Source: Saccharomonospora azurea NA-128 (GTDB lineage Bacteria; Actinomycetota; Actinomycetes; Mycobacteriales; Pseudonocardiaceae). From it: 64,000 nt of DNA. Positions 31,188 through 38,797 of the stretch are shown piece by piece. Location of the stretch: positions 2,254,602-2,318,601 of the forward strand of contig NZ_CM001466.1 in the NCBI RefSeq assembly GCF_000231055.2, read 5' to 3'. How positions within the stretch are numbered: position 1 is the stretch's first letter; the number at the start of each line of letters is the position of its first letter. The notes beneath the pieces were generated by a model. It did no database searches. It was given only the letters and a program-made list of their open reading frames with translations, and was not told the DNA's origin. A program made the translations under genes and the position numbers.

Positions 31188-31649
31188 ATGGACGACGTCA
31201 CCCTCCGGCTCGCCACGCCCGACGATCTGCCCGCCGTCGCCGCACTGCGCTGGGCGTGGTTGCACGAGAACGGCGGGCAGGCGGCCGACGTCGCCTACGA
31301 CGAGTTCGTCACTCACTTCGTGGCGTGGGCGAAGGAGAACACGGCGACCCACCGATGCGTCGTGCTGCGTCGGGGCGATGCGGTGATCGGCATGGCGTGG
31401 TTGGCGCTCGTGCAGCGCGTGCCGACCCCGACGTCGCTGTCCCGCAGGTCGGGCGACGTGCAGTCCGTGTACGTGGTGCCGAGTGAACGCGACTCCGGCC
31501 TGGGCGGCCGGCTCGTCGACGCGGTCCTGGAACTGGGTCGTGACCTCGGCATGGAGCGGATCACGGTGCACTCCACCTTCCGCGCGATCTCCGCCTACTG
31601 CCGCCACGGCTTCGCCGCCTCGCCGCGACTTCTTCAGGCGACCTTCTGA
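31188..31649 (+). CDS. GNAT family N-acetyltransferase
   Basis: 153 residues. It opens with the beta1-alpha1 unit typical of GNATs (LRLATPDDLPAVAAL). The acetyl-CoA loop is seen as VQSVYVVPSERDSGLGGRLVDAVL, a Q/RxxGxG/A-type motif. The C-terminal strand (YCRHGFAASPRLLQ) is the usual GNAT ending. The acceptor is unknown. It lies four bases after the hydrolase stop and 32 bp before the DinB-like gene, so the three may form an operon. Confidence 0.85.
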   Translation: MDDVTLRLATPDDLPAVAALRWAWLHENGGQAADVAYDEFVTHFVAWAKENTATHRCVVLRRGDAVIGMAWLALVQRVPTPTSLSRRSGDVQSVYVVPSERDSGLGGRLVDAVLELGRDLGMERITVHSTFRAISAYCRHGFAASPRLLQATF

Positions 31650-31681
31650 CGATTGTCGGACCCGGCTGGCAGCATCGCCCT

Positions 31682-32173
31682 ATGAACGATCGCCCCATGC
31701 CGCCGCTGTCCGCCGACGAACGCTCAATGGCCGAAGGCTGGCTCGACTTCTACCGCGCCACGCTGGCACTCAAGTGCGCCGAACTGTCGGACGAGCAGGT
31801 GCGTACCGCCTCCGCCCCGCCCTCGTCGTTGACGCTGCAGGGCCTCGTCCAGCACATGGCCGACGTGGAGCGCCACTGGTTCCGCTGCGTCCTCGCGGGT
31901 GAGGACCTCCCGCGCATCCACGGCAGCCATGGCGGGGCCTTCGAGGTCTCCGCCGACGTGTCGCTCGACGACGCCCGCGCGGCGTGGCAGGCCGAGATCG
32001 AAGTCGCCCGGAAGAACTGCGCGGCGCACGCGCTCGACGACACCCGCCCGTTCCCGCACGGCGGTGAGGTGTCCCTGCGCTGGATCTACACGCACATGAT
32101 CGCCGAGTACGCGCGCCACTGTGGACACGCGGACCTGATCCGGGAACGGATCGACGGCACCACAGGCGTCTGA
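31682..32173 (+). CDS. DinB/DUF664 family protein
   Basis: A 163-residue four-helix-bundle protein. The presumed metal ligands are in QHMADVERHW and near the C-terminus in HMIAEYARHCGHADLIRE, the two His-rich segments that define DUF664 within the DinB/mycothiol-dependent superfamily. Such proteins can be thiol-dependent transferases or isomerases in actinobacteria that make mycothiol; the specific reaction is unknown. Its stop is nine bases from the convergent gene at 32182. Confidence 0.85.
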   Translation: MNDRPMPPLSADERSMAEGWLDFYRATLALKCAELSDEQVRTASAPPSSLTLQGLVQHMADVERHWFRCVLAGEDLPRIHGSHGGAFEVSADVSLDDARAAWQAEIEVARKNCAAHALDDTRPFPHGGEVSLRWIYTHMIAEYARHCGHADLIRERIDGTTGV

Positions 32174-32181
32174 TCGACGGG

Positions 32182-32580
32182 TCAGCGCGCCGACACCGTG
32201 GCCGCGAGACGGCGGCAGCGCTCGCTCAACTCCTCGACGCGCCCGGTGAGCCAGTTCGCGTCCTGGTCCTCGCTGTCGAAACGGACGACGCTCTGCCCCA
32301 GCCGCGTGTACTCCGACACGATGGCGCGGTACTTCCGCTCGAACGCACGTCGTTCCTCCTCGGAACGGCGGACCGATCGCCGCACCGACTCGTAGAGCCG
32401 GTCCAGCTCGATGATCTGCTGGGCGAGTGAGGCGGACGCCGCACTCAACCGGGATCGGGCGTCGCCGCTTGCCTCCCGGTCCGCCGCGCGACGCGCGGCC
32501 ACCCGCCCCACCCGGCGCGCACCCAGGTACGCCACGGTCGTCCCGATCACCACGGCGACGACCGTGGCGCCCGCGACCAC
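32182..32580 (-). CDS. Small membrane-anchored coiled-coil protein
   Basis: At least 132 residues. One membrane segment near the N-terminus (VVAVVIGTTVAYLGARR) is followed by a long charged helix with heptad character (SLAQQIIELDRLYESVRRSVRRSEEERRAF region) and ends in ELSERCRRLAATV. The GTG at 32580 is the first credible in-frame start, but no good ribosome site precedes it and the frame is open further upstream, so the true start may be earlier. Third gene of a leftward operon of three small membrane proteins. No family recognised. Confidence 0.6.
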   Translation of the reverse strand: MVAGATVVAVVIGTTVAYLGARRVGRVAARRAADREASGDARSRLSAASASLAQQIIELDRLYESVRRSVRRSEEERRAFERKYRAIVSEYTRLGQSVVRFDSEDQDANWLTGRVEELSERCRRLAATVSAR

Positions 32581-32629
32581 ATAGCGTCCGACCGGCGCGT
32601 CGAACTCCCGGCCGCCGTCGGGCAGGGTG

Positions 32630-32794
32630 TCACTGCTGACGAGCAGTGGCCGCCGGTCCGCCGTCGAAACTGGCCTCGGGTCGCTCCGGTTGTGCGGCGA
32701 AGAAGACGACGAGCGCGACGAGGGCGAGTCCCAGCGCACCCCAGCGGAGCGCGACCTCCCCGACTGAGCCGCCGATGCGGCCGGTCTCAGCCAT
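32630..32794 (-). CDS. 54-residue single-pass membrane protein
   Basis: A tiny protein with one strong hydrophobic segment (WGALGLALVALVVFFAA) flanked by a short soluble N-terminus and a polar tail. Its ATG at 32794 overlaps the end of the upstream gene by eight bases, which supports it being real and co-translated. No homologue recognised; it may be an accessory subunit of the two flanking membrane proteins. Confidence 0.55.
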   Translation of the reverse strand: MAETGRIGGSVGEVALRWGALGLALVALVVFFAAQPERPEASFDGGPAATARQQ

Positions 32795-33098
32795 CGGCGG
32801 CCTCCCGCCACAGCCGGTCGGCCTTCGCCGCACACGTCTCGGCCACGCGGGCGACAGCACGGCCGCCGCCCTCCGCCAGCAGGTGTTCGGCGTCGAAGAG
32901 TAGTCGTTCGGCCTCCGGCACGGTCGCGGAGGCGGCGTCCCGGCTCACCTCCGCCCGACCGATCGCGGCGCGCGCGGCCGACCACGCCACCCGCACGGCC
33001 CGCCTGCGCGCCCGCCCCCGGAGTACGTAGGCGGCCGCGAATCCCGCGCAGAGCAGGACGGCACCGCCGACCAACCACACCCACCACGTCCAGGACAT
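32787..33098 (-). CDS. Small membrane-anchored helical protein
   Basis: 103 residues. A Trp-rich start (MSWTWWVWLVGG) leads into a single membrane segment, then a basic stretch ([10 protein letters not shown]) and an Ala-rich charged helical domain. The basic residues after the segment predict a cytoplasmic C-terminal domain. First gene of an operon with the 54-residue and coiled-coil proteins downstream, which repeat the same one-helix architecture. Family and function unknown. Confidence 0.6.
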   Translation of the reverse strand: MSWTWWVWLVGGAVLLCAGFAAAYVLRGRARRRAVRVAWSAARAAIGRAEVSRDAASATVPEAERLLFDAEHLLAEGGGRAVARVAETCAAKADRLWREAADG

Positions 33099-33288
33099 GC
33101 ACCGATCGCTTTCGTCTCGTGGCACGGGAGGGGCCGGGGCGCCCTCGTGCCCCGCCAGTATCGATGGGCGGTGTCCTCGAACGACAGAGGTGTTTCACAC
33201 TTTGCCGTTGGACTCACAATCTCCGGGTTCGGAGGAACCGGCGGGCAGCCGCCGTCGTCAGAGTTCCTCGGCGACTTCGCGAACCGGC

Positions 33289-33888
33289 TCAGTTCGAGGA
33301 CACGGTGCTGCGCTTGTCGTAGGTGAGGACGGCGACCCCGCTGCCGAAGTGCCGCACGTCGGTGAGGTCGTAGCGCTCAGGGCGGAAACCCGCGCCGTGG
33401 AACAGCGGAATGCCGTCGCCCGCGACGATCGGCTGCAGCTTGACGATCAGCCGGTCGATCTCGTCGCGCAGCGTGGCGGCCAGCCTGCCGCCCCCGCACA
33501 ACCAGATGTCCCTTCCTTCGTCCTGTTTGAGCGCGCGCACCGTGGCGACCGGGTCGGTGCGCACCAACTCGACCGTCGGGTCCGGACTCTGCGTCATCGT
33601 CGTGGAGAACACGATGCTGCGCAGGTGCCGGTAGGCGTTGGTGATGCCGTGCCGCAACCCGATCTCGTAGGAGCCGCGGCCCTGCAACACGGTGTCGAAG
33701 TGCTTGTTGGGCGTGTTCTCCAGCCCGAGCATCGGCCGCACGTGGGTGGGGTGCATGTCGGGGAACTCGTCGCGCAGCGGTTCGGCGTGGTCTCCTTCCA
33801 GCACGAACCAGGGCGAGGGGTCGTCGTTGTCCGGGCCGGCGATGTAGCCGTCGATCGTCTGGGCGACGAGGTAGGTCAGTTTTCGCAT
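33289..33888 (-). CDS. Dihydrofolate reductase / RibD C-terminal family protein
   Basis: 199 residues. It begins RKLTYLVAQTIDGYIAG, the standard first strand of the RibD-C/DHFR-like fold, and includes the NADPH-binding segment DIWLCGGGRLAATL and the later LQPIVAGDGIPLF. It is probably an NAD(P)H-dependent reductase of a small heterocycle, not the essential DHFR. The start is the ATG at 33888 with GGGAG upstream. It is divergent from a TetR gene, and the gap between them contains a 50-bp dyad, so it is almost certainly the repressed target. Confidence 0.88.
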   Translation of the reverse strand: MRKLTYLVAQTIDGYIAGPDNDDPSPWFVLEGDHAEPLRDEFPDMHPTHVRPMLGLENTPNKHFDTVLQGRGSYEIGLRHGITNAYRHLRSIVFSTTMTQSPDPTVELVRTDPVATVRALKQDEGRDIWLCGGGRLAATLRDEIDRLIVKLQPIVAGDGIPLFHGAGFRPERYDLTDVRHFGSGVAVLTYDKRSTVSSN

Positions 33889-33903
33889 GGGCTCTCCCGC
33901 CTT

Positions 33904-33953
33904 AACCACTCCAACTGAAGTACTTCGATCGTAGTACTCTGTCCGTAGTGGTT
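33904..33953. promoter_or_regulatory. 50-bp nested dyad operator between reductase and TetR genes
   Basis: Outer arms AACCACT (33904-33910) and AGTGGTT (33947-33953) and inner arms AGTACT (33919-33924 and 33933-33938) share one centre, the self-complementary CGATCG at 33926-33931. 17 of 25 base pairs across the dyad are complementary. It covers the space where both promoters must lie. Confidence 0.72.
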
Positions 33954-33974
33954 GTCAAGACGGAAAGGTGTTCG

Positions 33975-34538
33975 ATGGTCACCAACCCACAACGGCGGAT
34001 CGCCTTGATCGACGCGGCGATCGAGGTACTCGCCCGGGACGGCGCACGCGGCCTGACGTTCCGCGCCGTCGACACGGAGGCGGGCGTCCCGAAGGGCACC
34101 GCGTCCAACTACTTCGCCAACCGGGACGACCTGCTCCGGCAGGCGGCCGAACGCATCCACCTGCGGGTCGCCGTCGGCGCGGACGACGCCACCGAGACCG
34201 ACCCGAAGGCCCTGCTCGCCCGGTTCATGCACCTGCTGCTGCACCGCATCGCCGACGATCGCGCGGGCTGGCTCGCCCTGCTCGAACTGCGCCTGGAGGC
34301 CACGCGGCGACCCGAACTGCGCGCGACGTTGACCACGACGCTGCGCGACAACCTCCACACCAACATCGAGGGACGCCGCCAGGGCGGCCTGCCCGGCGAC
34401 GACCTCACGACGATGCTGCTGTACTACGCGATGACCGGTCTGATCCTGGAGCACCTCACGCTGCCCGAGGTGCTCGCCGATGTCGACCTCGACGGCCTGG
34501 TGACCGACTTCGTCGAGCGCGCACTGCCCCGCACGTGA
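33975..34538 (+). CDS. TetR family transcriptional regulator
   Basis: 187 residues. N-terminal helices IALIDAAIEVLARDGARGLTF are followed by the helix-turn-helix AVDTEAGVPKGTASNYFANRDDLL, and the rest is a helical effector domain. The start is the ATG at 33975, with GGAAAGG about seven bases upstream. It is divergent from the RibD-like reductase, and the operator dyad at 33904-33953 is centred about 45 bp upstream of this start, which predicts autorepression together with control of the reductase. Confidence 0.9.
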   Translation: MVTNPQRRIALIDAAIEVLARDGARGLTFRAVDTEAGVPKGTASNYFANRDDLLRQAAERIHLRVAVGADDATETDPKALLARFMHLLLHRIADDRAGWLALLELRLEATRRPELRATLTTTLRDNLHTNIEGRRQGGLPGDDLTTMLLYYAMTGLILEHLTLPEVLADVDLDGLVTDFVERALPRT

Positions 34539-34540
34539 CA

Positions 34541-34573
34541 AGGCCGCCCGGGGAGCGCATCCCCAGGCGGCCT
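34541..34573. terminator. Terminator hairpin between convergent genes
   Basis: Arms AGGCCGCC and GGCGGCCT enclose a second GGGG/CCCC pairing with a 7-nt loop, between the TetR stop and the leftward cutinase-like gene. Confidence 0.75.
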
Positions 34574-34596
34574 CACAGCCGTCGAAGCCGGCCTGC

Positions 34597-35556
34597 TCAG
34601 GCTTCCTTGACGAGGTTGTACCAGGGCGAGGTCTCGGCCAGCCGGTCGAGTGTCTCCTGCCCCACCAGTCCGGCGAGCCCGTTGCGCGCGGTTCGCACCG
34701 CGTCGCGGGCCGCCGGGCCGTCACCCAGCAACTGCTGGATCTGCCACGGCGTGCCGACGGGGATCGGCAGCGGCGGGCCGTGCGGCACCCGCTGCGGCTG
34801 CCGGTGCAGCACCCGGCCCTTGCCGAGATCGGCAGCGGGGTCCAGGACGTAACCGTGATCGCCGGAGGCGTAGCCGACGAGCCCGTTGGCGAACGCCGCC
34901 AGGTTGGTGATCATGTTGGTGGAGTTGCAGATGCCGTCGTTCTCGTTGCAGATGTCGGCCACGGAGAGGTCGCCGAAATCGTGCGGGCCCTGCATGGTGA
35001 CGTCGGGCAGGATCGTCGGCAGGTTCGTCTCGATGCCACCCGCGACACCGCCCGCACCGCCGTCACCGAACGCCCGGCGCGGGTTGCCGTACAGCACTCC
35101 GTTGATCAGCTCGTGCGGGATGTCCGTGCTCTTCGCGAGGCTTTCCAGCACGTTGCCCGCCACGACGGCGCCCTCGGAGTACCCCGCGAGCACCAACCGC
35201 GTCCCGGAGCAGCGGGCGTGGAAGTCCCGCACCGCCGCGTCGAGCTTGCCCGCACCGTCGGCGACCGCCGCGTCCAACGGATACTCGTCCATCCCGGGGA
35301 ACACGCCGTCGTGGTAGGGCACCGGGACGATTTCCCACCCCGCGGGCGGGTTGGCGTTGAACGCCGTGTTGTTCCAGTTCGTCAGTTCCTCGCCGTGGCC
35401 GTAGCCGTCGACCTCGAACACGGCCGTGTCCGGGCAGGCATTAGTGGCAACGTTTTCCGCGGTTTCCGCCGCGGCGTTGGCGACGGGGACGCCGGCGAGA
35501 GTCGTGGCGGCGACGGTCGCGAGCAGCGCCGCCCGTCCTTTCCTGATGCGGGTCAT
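34597..35556 (-). CDS. Secreted cutinase-like / PE-PPE-domain serine esterase
   Basis: 319 residues with a signal peptide (MTRIRKGR, hydrophobic core, cleavage near ANAAAE). The nucleophile elbow is VLAGYSEGAVVA, the GYSxG motif shared by cutinases and the PE-PPE alpha/beta hydrolase domain. Cys residues in NACPDTA, ARCSG and DICNENDGICNST could form disulfides as in cutinases, and DHGYVLD likely supplies the catalytic His. It probably acts outside the cell on ester lipids. The start has GGAGGG before the ATG. A second secreted protein starts upstream on the same strand, 16 bp away, suggesting co-expression. Confidence 0.85.
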   Translation of the reverse strand: MTRIRKGRAALLATVAATTLAGVPVANAAAETAENVATNACPDTAVFEVDGYGHGEELTNWNNTAFNANPPAGWEIVPVPYHDGVFPGMDEYPLDAAVADGAGKLDAAVRDFHARCSGTRLVLAGYSEGAVVAGNVLESLAKSTDIPHELINGVLYGNPRRAFGDGGAGGVAGGIETNLPTILPDVTMQGPHDFGDLSVADICNENDGICNSTNMITNLAAFANGLVGYASGDHGYVLDPAADLGKGRVLHRQPQRVPHGPPLPIPVGTPWQIQQLLGDGPAARDAVRTARNGLAGLVGQETLDRLAETSPWYNLVKEA

Positions 35557-35572
35557 CTGTCCCTCCGCGCCG

Positions 35573-36247
35573 TCAGGCGCTGTATCCCTTGGGCGGAATG
35601 AGCGAAGCGAGGTGGTCGAAGGTCAGCCAGTAGAACTGGTAGCCGCTGAACGACGCCGGGTCGGCGATGAGCACCGTGCGATTGACGTCGTTGTAACCGA
35701 TCACCGTGAAGTAGTGGTAGATCGTCTGGTTCGGCGGGTAGCCCGGGGGCTGGTTCCCCGGAGGCGCGACGATGTTCGCGACGATCGGGTAGTTGTTGTT
35801 GATGTTCAGCACGATGTCGCGCCACAGCAGGTCCTTCTGTGCCTGCGTGGGCGGATCGTTGGGCATCTCCTTGGTCTCGTACCAGCCGACGTGGTTGCTC
35901 AACACGCGCGTGACCTGGCCGATCCAGTCGGTCCCGCCGGTGTGCGTGCCCAGCTGCGCGGCGAGGTCGCCCTGTGTGCGGTAGATGCCGCGGGCGGACA
36001 GCGCGATACGCACCGCCGCCGGTCCACACCAGTAGCCCGTCTCCTGCACCTGGTAGTCGACGTTGAGGATGACCTCACCCATCGCCCGCGGCTTCTCCGC
36101 CAGCTCGGCGGCGGACGTGACGACGGGCTGACCGGCAGGCTCGGTGGTGACCCCAGTGGTGGCACCGGCGGTGGCGGGCCCCAGCAGCGGAACGGCGAGC
36201 ATGACCGTGAGCGCGGCGGCGGAGGCCGCCAGTTTTCGCTGACGCAT
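35573..36247 (-). CDS. Secreted C39-like (papain-fold) peptidase
   Basis: 224 residues. A clear signal peptide (MRQRKLAAS, hydrophobic run, AGATTG cleavage area) precedes a peptidase_C39_2 domain: catalytic Cys in ETGYWCGPAAV (about residue 80), His in YHYFTVIGYN and Asp in LIADPASF, in the order of bacteriocin-processing-type cysteine peptidases. No ABC transporter is fused or adjacent, so this is a stand-alone exported enzyme. The ATG at 36247 is preceded by GGGGAG. Same strand and 16 bp upstream of the cutinase-like gene. A non-exported relative lies at 61305-62456. Confidence 0.85.
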   Translation of the reverse strand: MRQRKLAASAAALTVMLAVPLLGPATAGATTGVTTEPAGQPVVTSAAELAEKPRAMGEVILNVDYQVQETGYWCGPAAVRIALSARGIYRTQGDLAAQLGTHTGGTDWIGQVTRVLSNHVGWYETKEMPNDPPTQAQKDLLWRDIVLNINNNYPIVANIVAPPGNQPPGYPPNQTIYHYFTVIGYNDVNRTVLIADPASFSGYQFYWLTFDHLASLIPPKGYSA

Positions 36248-36459
36248 TCCTACTCCCCTGAGTCGGAAAATTGGGCCTTGATAGTGCCAAGCGCCGCGCG
36301 ACAATAGCCAGTGATTCGGCTGGCGCACCTGCGACATCGCACAATTGCGCCAATTCTTCCCTCGCGATTACCGAAATACCGACGTTCGTCTGTTGACCGG
36401 AAAACCGTGGCACCATATCCTTTTCGCGCCCGCAGTGTGCCCGGACACCGGAAGGGACC

Positions 36460-37425
36460 GTGCTCGACGTCCTCGTGCCCGACAGCGATCAGGGGCGGAT
36501 CTACCGCGCCCTGACGATGCGGGGGCGATCGGATCACCAGGCGATCGCCCGCTACACCGGCCTGCCCGAGTCCACGGTGCTGGACGTGCTGCACACGCTG
36601 GCGTGCCTCGACCTCGTGCACTCGGACGGCGGCGAGCCCGCGCGGTGGGAGGCCGCTCCGCCCGATCGCGTGATGTCGTTGGCGTTGGCGGAGGAGGAGA
36701 ATCGCAGGGCACAGCTGTGGCGCGCGGGGGCCGAGCTCGACCGGCTCTACCACCACGCGCGCGCAGCGAGCGGCCCCCTGCGCTACGTCGAGCCCATCGA
36801 ACACCCGGCGACGCTCATCATGCTGACCAACCGGCTGCAGGAGCAGGCCGTGGAGCAGGTGCGCTGGCTCGACCGCCCGCCGTACTACAGCAAACCGCAC
36901 CATTTCCGCGCGCAGGAGGAAATGCAGACGCGCAGAATGGCGCACGGTATTCGCTATCGCACCCTCTACAGCCAGGCCGTCTACGCCGACCAGGAATTGT
37001 TCTCCACGATGACGCGCATGGCCGAGCGGGGAGAACGCGTGCGGGTCCTGCCGGAACTGCCGGTGAAACTGACGATCGGCGATGCGGAGTCGGCGCTCCT
37101 GGTCCCCGATCCCGACCGTTCCGGGCTCGAAGGCGCCCTCCTCGTGCGCCCGTCGGGACTGCTTCGGGCTCTCATCGGGATCTTTGAAACACTGTGGACA
37201 CTCGGTGTGCCGGTCACCGATGTGGGCGGTGAACAGGGCCTTCCGGAGCAGGACCGGGCGATCCTGACCCTGATGGCGGCGGGGGCGACGGACGACACGA
37301 TCGCCCGCCGCCTCGACATGTCGCGTCGGACCGTGGTGCGGCGGATCGCCGCGCTCCTCGACCGCCTGGGCGCCACGACCCGGTTCCAGGCCGGTGTGCA
37401 GGCGGCGAAGCGCGGACTGCTGTAG
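36460..37425 (+). CDS. Two-domain LuxR-type transcriptional regulator
   Basis: 321 residues. The N-terminal third is a TrmB-like winged helix (IYRALTMRGRSDHQAIARYTG...STVLDVLHTLACLDLV). A central alpha/beta segment of unknown ligand follows, and the C-terminus is a LuxR/GerE helix-turn-helix (LPEQDRAILTLMAAGATDDTIARRLDMSRRTVVRRI). This architecture is common in actinomycetes, sometimes in natural-product clusters. GTG start with GGAAGGGA upstream. It is divergent from the C39-like gene and convergent with the macrolide-type glycosyltransferase, which may or may not be its target. Confidence 0.87.
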   Translation: MLDVLVPDSDQGRIYRALTMRGRSDHQAIARYTGLPESTVLDVLHTLACLDLVHSDGGEPARWEAAPPDRVMSLALAEEENRRAQLWRAGAELDRLYHHARAASGPLRYVEPIEHPATLIMLTNRLQEQAVEQVRWLDRPPYYSKPHHFRAQEEMQTRRMAHGIRYRTLYSQAVYADQELFSTMTRMAERGERVRVLPELPVKLTIGDAESALLVPDPDRSGLEGALLVRPSGLLRALIGIFETLWTLGVPVTDVGGEQGLPEQDRAILTLMAAGATDDTIARRLDMSRRTVVRRIAALLDRLGATTRFQAGVQAAKRGLL

Positions 37426-37437
37426 CGCTTCGCCGCC
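37401..37437. terminator. Terminator hairpin spanning the regulator stop codon
   Basis: Perfect 13-bp stem (37401-37413 with 37425-37437) and an 11-nt loop containing the TAG stop of the regulator; it serves the convergent genes on both strands. Confidence 0.8.
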
Positions 37438-37447
37438 CGGCCCCGGA

Positions 37448-38608
37448 TCAGAGCAGGCGTTCGACGAGGTCGGCCGCTCCGGCCGCGCCGCCCGCCGCAC
37501 GGAGTTCGGCGCGCCGGCTGGCCAGTGCCGCGGCGACGTCAGGCGAGGACGACACCGACAGCACGGCCTCCCGCAGCGCCTCGGGCGTCACCTCGTCGGC
37601 GGGCAGGTGCACGCCCACACCCAACTCCGCCAGGCGGTCGGCGTTCATGAACTGGTCCACCGCCTGCGGCACGGCCACCATCGGCACTCCGTGGTACAGA
37701 CCTTCCGCGCAGCCGCCCATCCCCGCGTGGGTGACGAACGCCGACGCGTGCTCCAGCACGGCGAGCTGGGGCACCCAGCGATGCAGCTCGACGTTCGCCG
37801 GCACGGCACCGAGCGCGGCCTTGTCGACGTACCCGCCGATGGCGATGACCACCTGCCAGTCGAGTCCGCCGAACGCCTCGAAGCACACGCGGTAGAACTC
37901 CGGCCGGTCGGTGTAGGCGGACCCGAGCGAGACGAGCAGCAGCGGCTTGTCGGGCGTGGGCCACGTACCCTGACGCGCTCGCCGATCCAGTCCCGGACCG
38001 ACGAAGGTGTAGACCGACGTGTTCACGCGGTCGGCGAAGGGCTGCATGGCCTTCGGGATCAGCACCGCGCACCGCGGCGGCCGTCCGGTGAAGGTGTCGA
38101 CGTCGTCCTCGATGCCGAGCTCGGCGAGCCAGTCCTCGAACCGGCCCGTGTAGGCCCGGCCCTCCGGCGTGTCGAGGAACGCCCTCGCCTCGGCCATGTC
38201 TTCCAGGTAGCCCTCCCAGGCCACGATCGCGGACGACAGCTGCAACAGCGGCAGGTCCCACCGGTGGGCCAGCGCACGCCCGGCGTAGCCGCCGATGTCG
38301 TAGAGCACGGCGTCCGGCCGGTCGTGAGCGAGCGCCGCCTCCAGTTGGGGAAGGACATTGCGTCCCTCGTCGAGGAACAGCTCCATCGCCTCGACTCCGC
38401 CGTCGGGCCACTGCTCTCCGCGCGACTCGTCGGGCAGATCGGACTTGACAACCAACGGGGTCGCGCCGGAGGACGCCGCGAGCTCGGCGAACGACTCGGG
38501 CACGGCGATGGTCACACGGTGACCGCGTTCGACCAGCTCGGCCAGAACGGGCAGGTGCGGGTTGATATGGCCGTGGGCACCCACGGTGACCAGCAGGATG
38601 TGAGACAA
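37448..38608 (-). CDS. Macrolide-type UDP-glycosyltransferase (MGT/OleD-like)
   Basis: 386 residues with the GT-B fold of family GT1. The N-terminal VTVGAHGHINPHLPVL contains the catalytic His (as in OleD). The C-terminal nucleotide-sugar site reads WVPQLAVLEHASAFVTHAG...GVPMVAVPQAVDQ, the bacterial MGT motif. Relatives inactivate macrolides by 2'-glucosylation or attach sugars during biosynthesis. I place the start at the TTG at 38608 because GGGAG lies seven bases upstream; the ATG twelve codons earlier has no ribosome site. Lying 23 kb from the PKS with no deoxysugar genes nearby, it fits self-resistance or scavenging better than tailoring. That is inference. Confidence 0.88.
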   Translation of the reverse strand: MSHILLVTVGAHGHINPHLPVLAELVERGHRVTIAVPESFAELAASSGATPLVVKSDLPDESRGEQWPDGGVEAMELFLDEGRNVLPQLEAALAHDRPDAVLYDIGGYAGRALAHRWDLPLLQLSSAIVAWEGYLEDMAEARAFLDTPEGRAYTGRFEDWLAELGIEDDVDTFTGRPPRCAVLIPKAMQPFADRVNTSVYTFVGPGLDRRARQGTWPTPDKPLLLVSLGSAYTDRPEFYRVCFEAFGGLDWQVVIAIGGYVDKAALGAVPANVELHRWVPQLAVLEHASAFVTHAGMGGCAEGLYHGVPMVAVPQAVDQFMNADRLAELGVGVHLPADEVTPEALREAVLSVSSSPDVAAALASRRAELRAAGGAAGAADLVERLL

Positions 38609-38797
38609 GGAAATACTCCCAGGAATCGAGTTCGACTCGGGCATGACGAATCAGCCGTCGTCACACGACGGCGTCGGCGCACTGCGCGGTCGACTCAGAG
38701 GTAGAACTGCCTGGGCATGGCGGCGAGCTTAGCGACCGCCGATCGCCTCGTTCAACCAGGTTTGTGACCGGCTTCGATCCCTGACACGCTGCGAGGC

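Noticed and set aside
33119..33322. Small + strand open frame between the membrane operon and the reductase
   Set aside because: Arg-rich, no ribosome site, overlaps the 3' end of the reductase gene.
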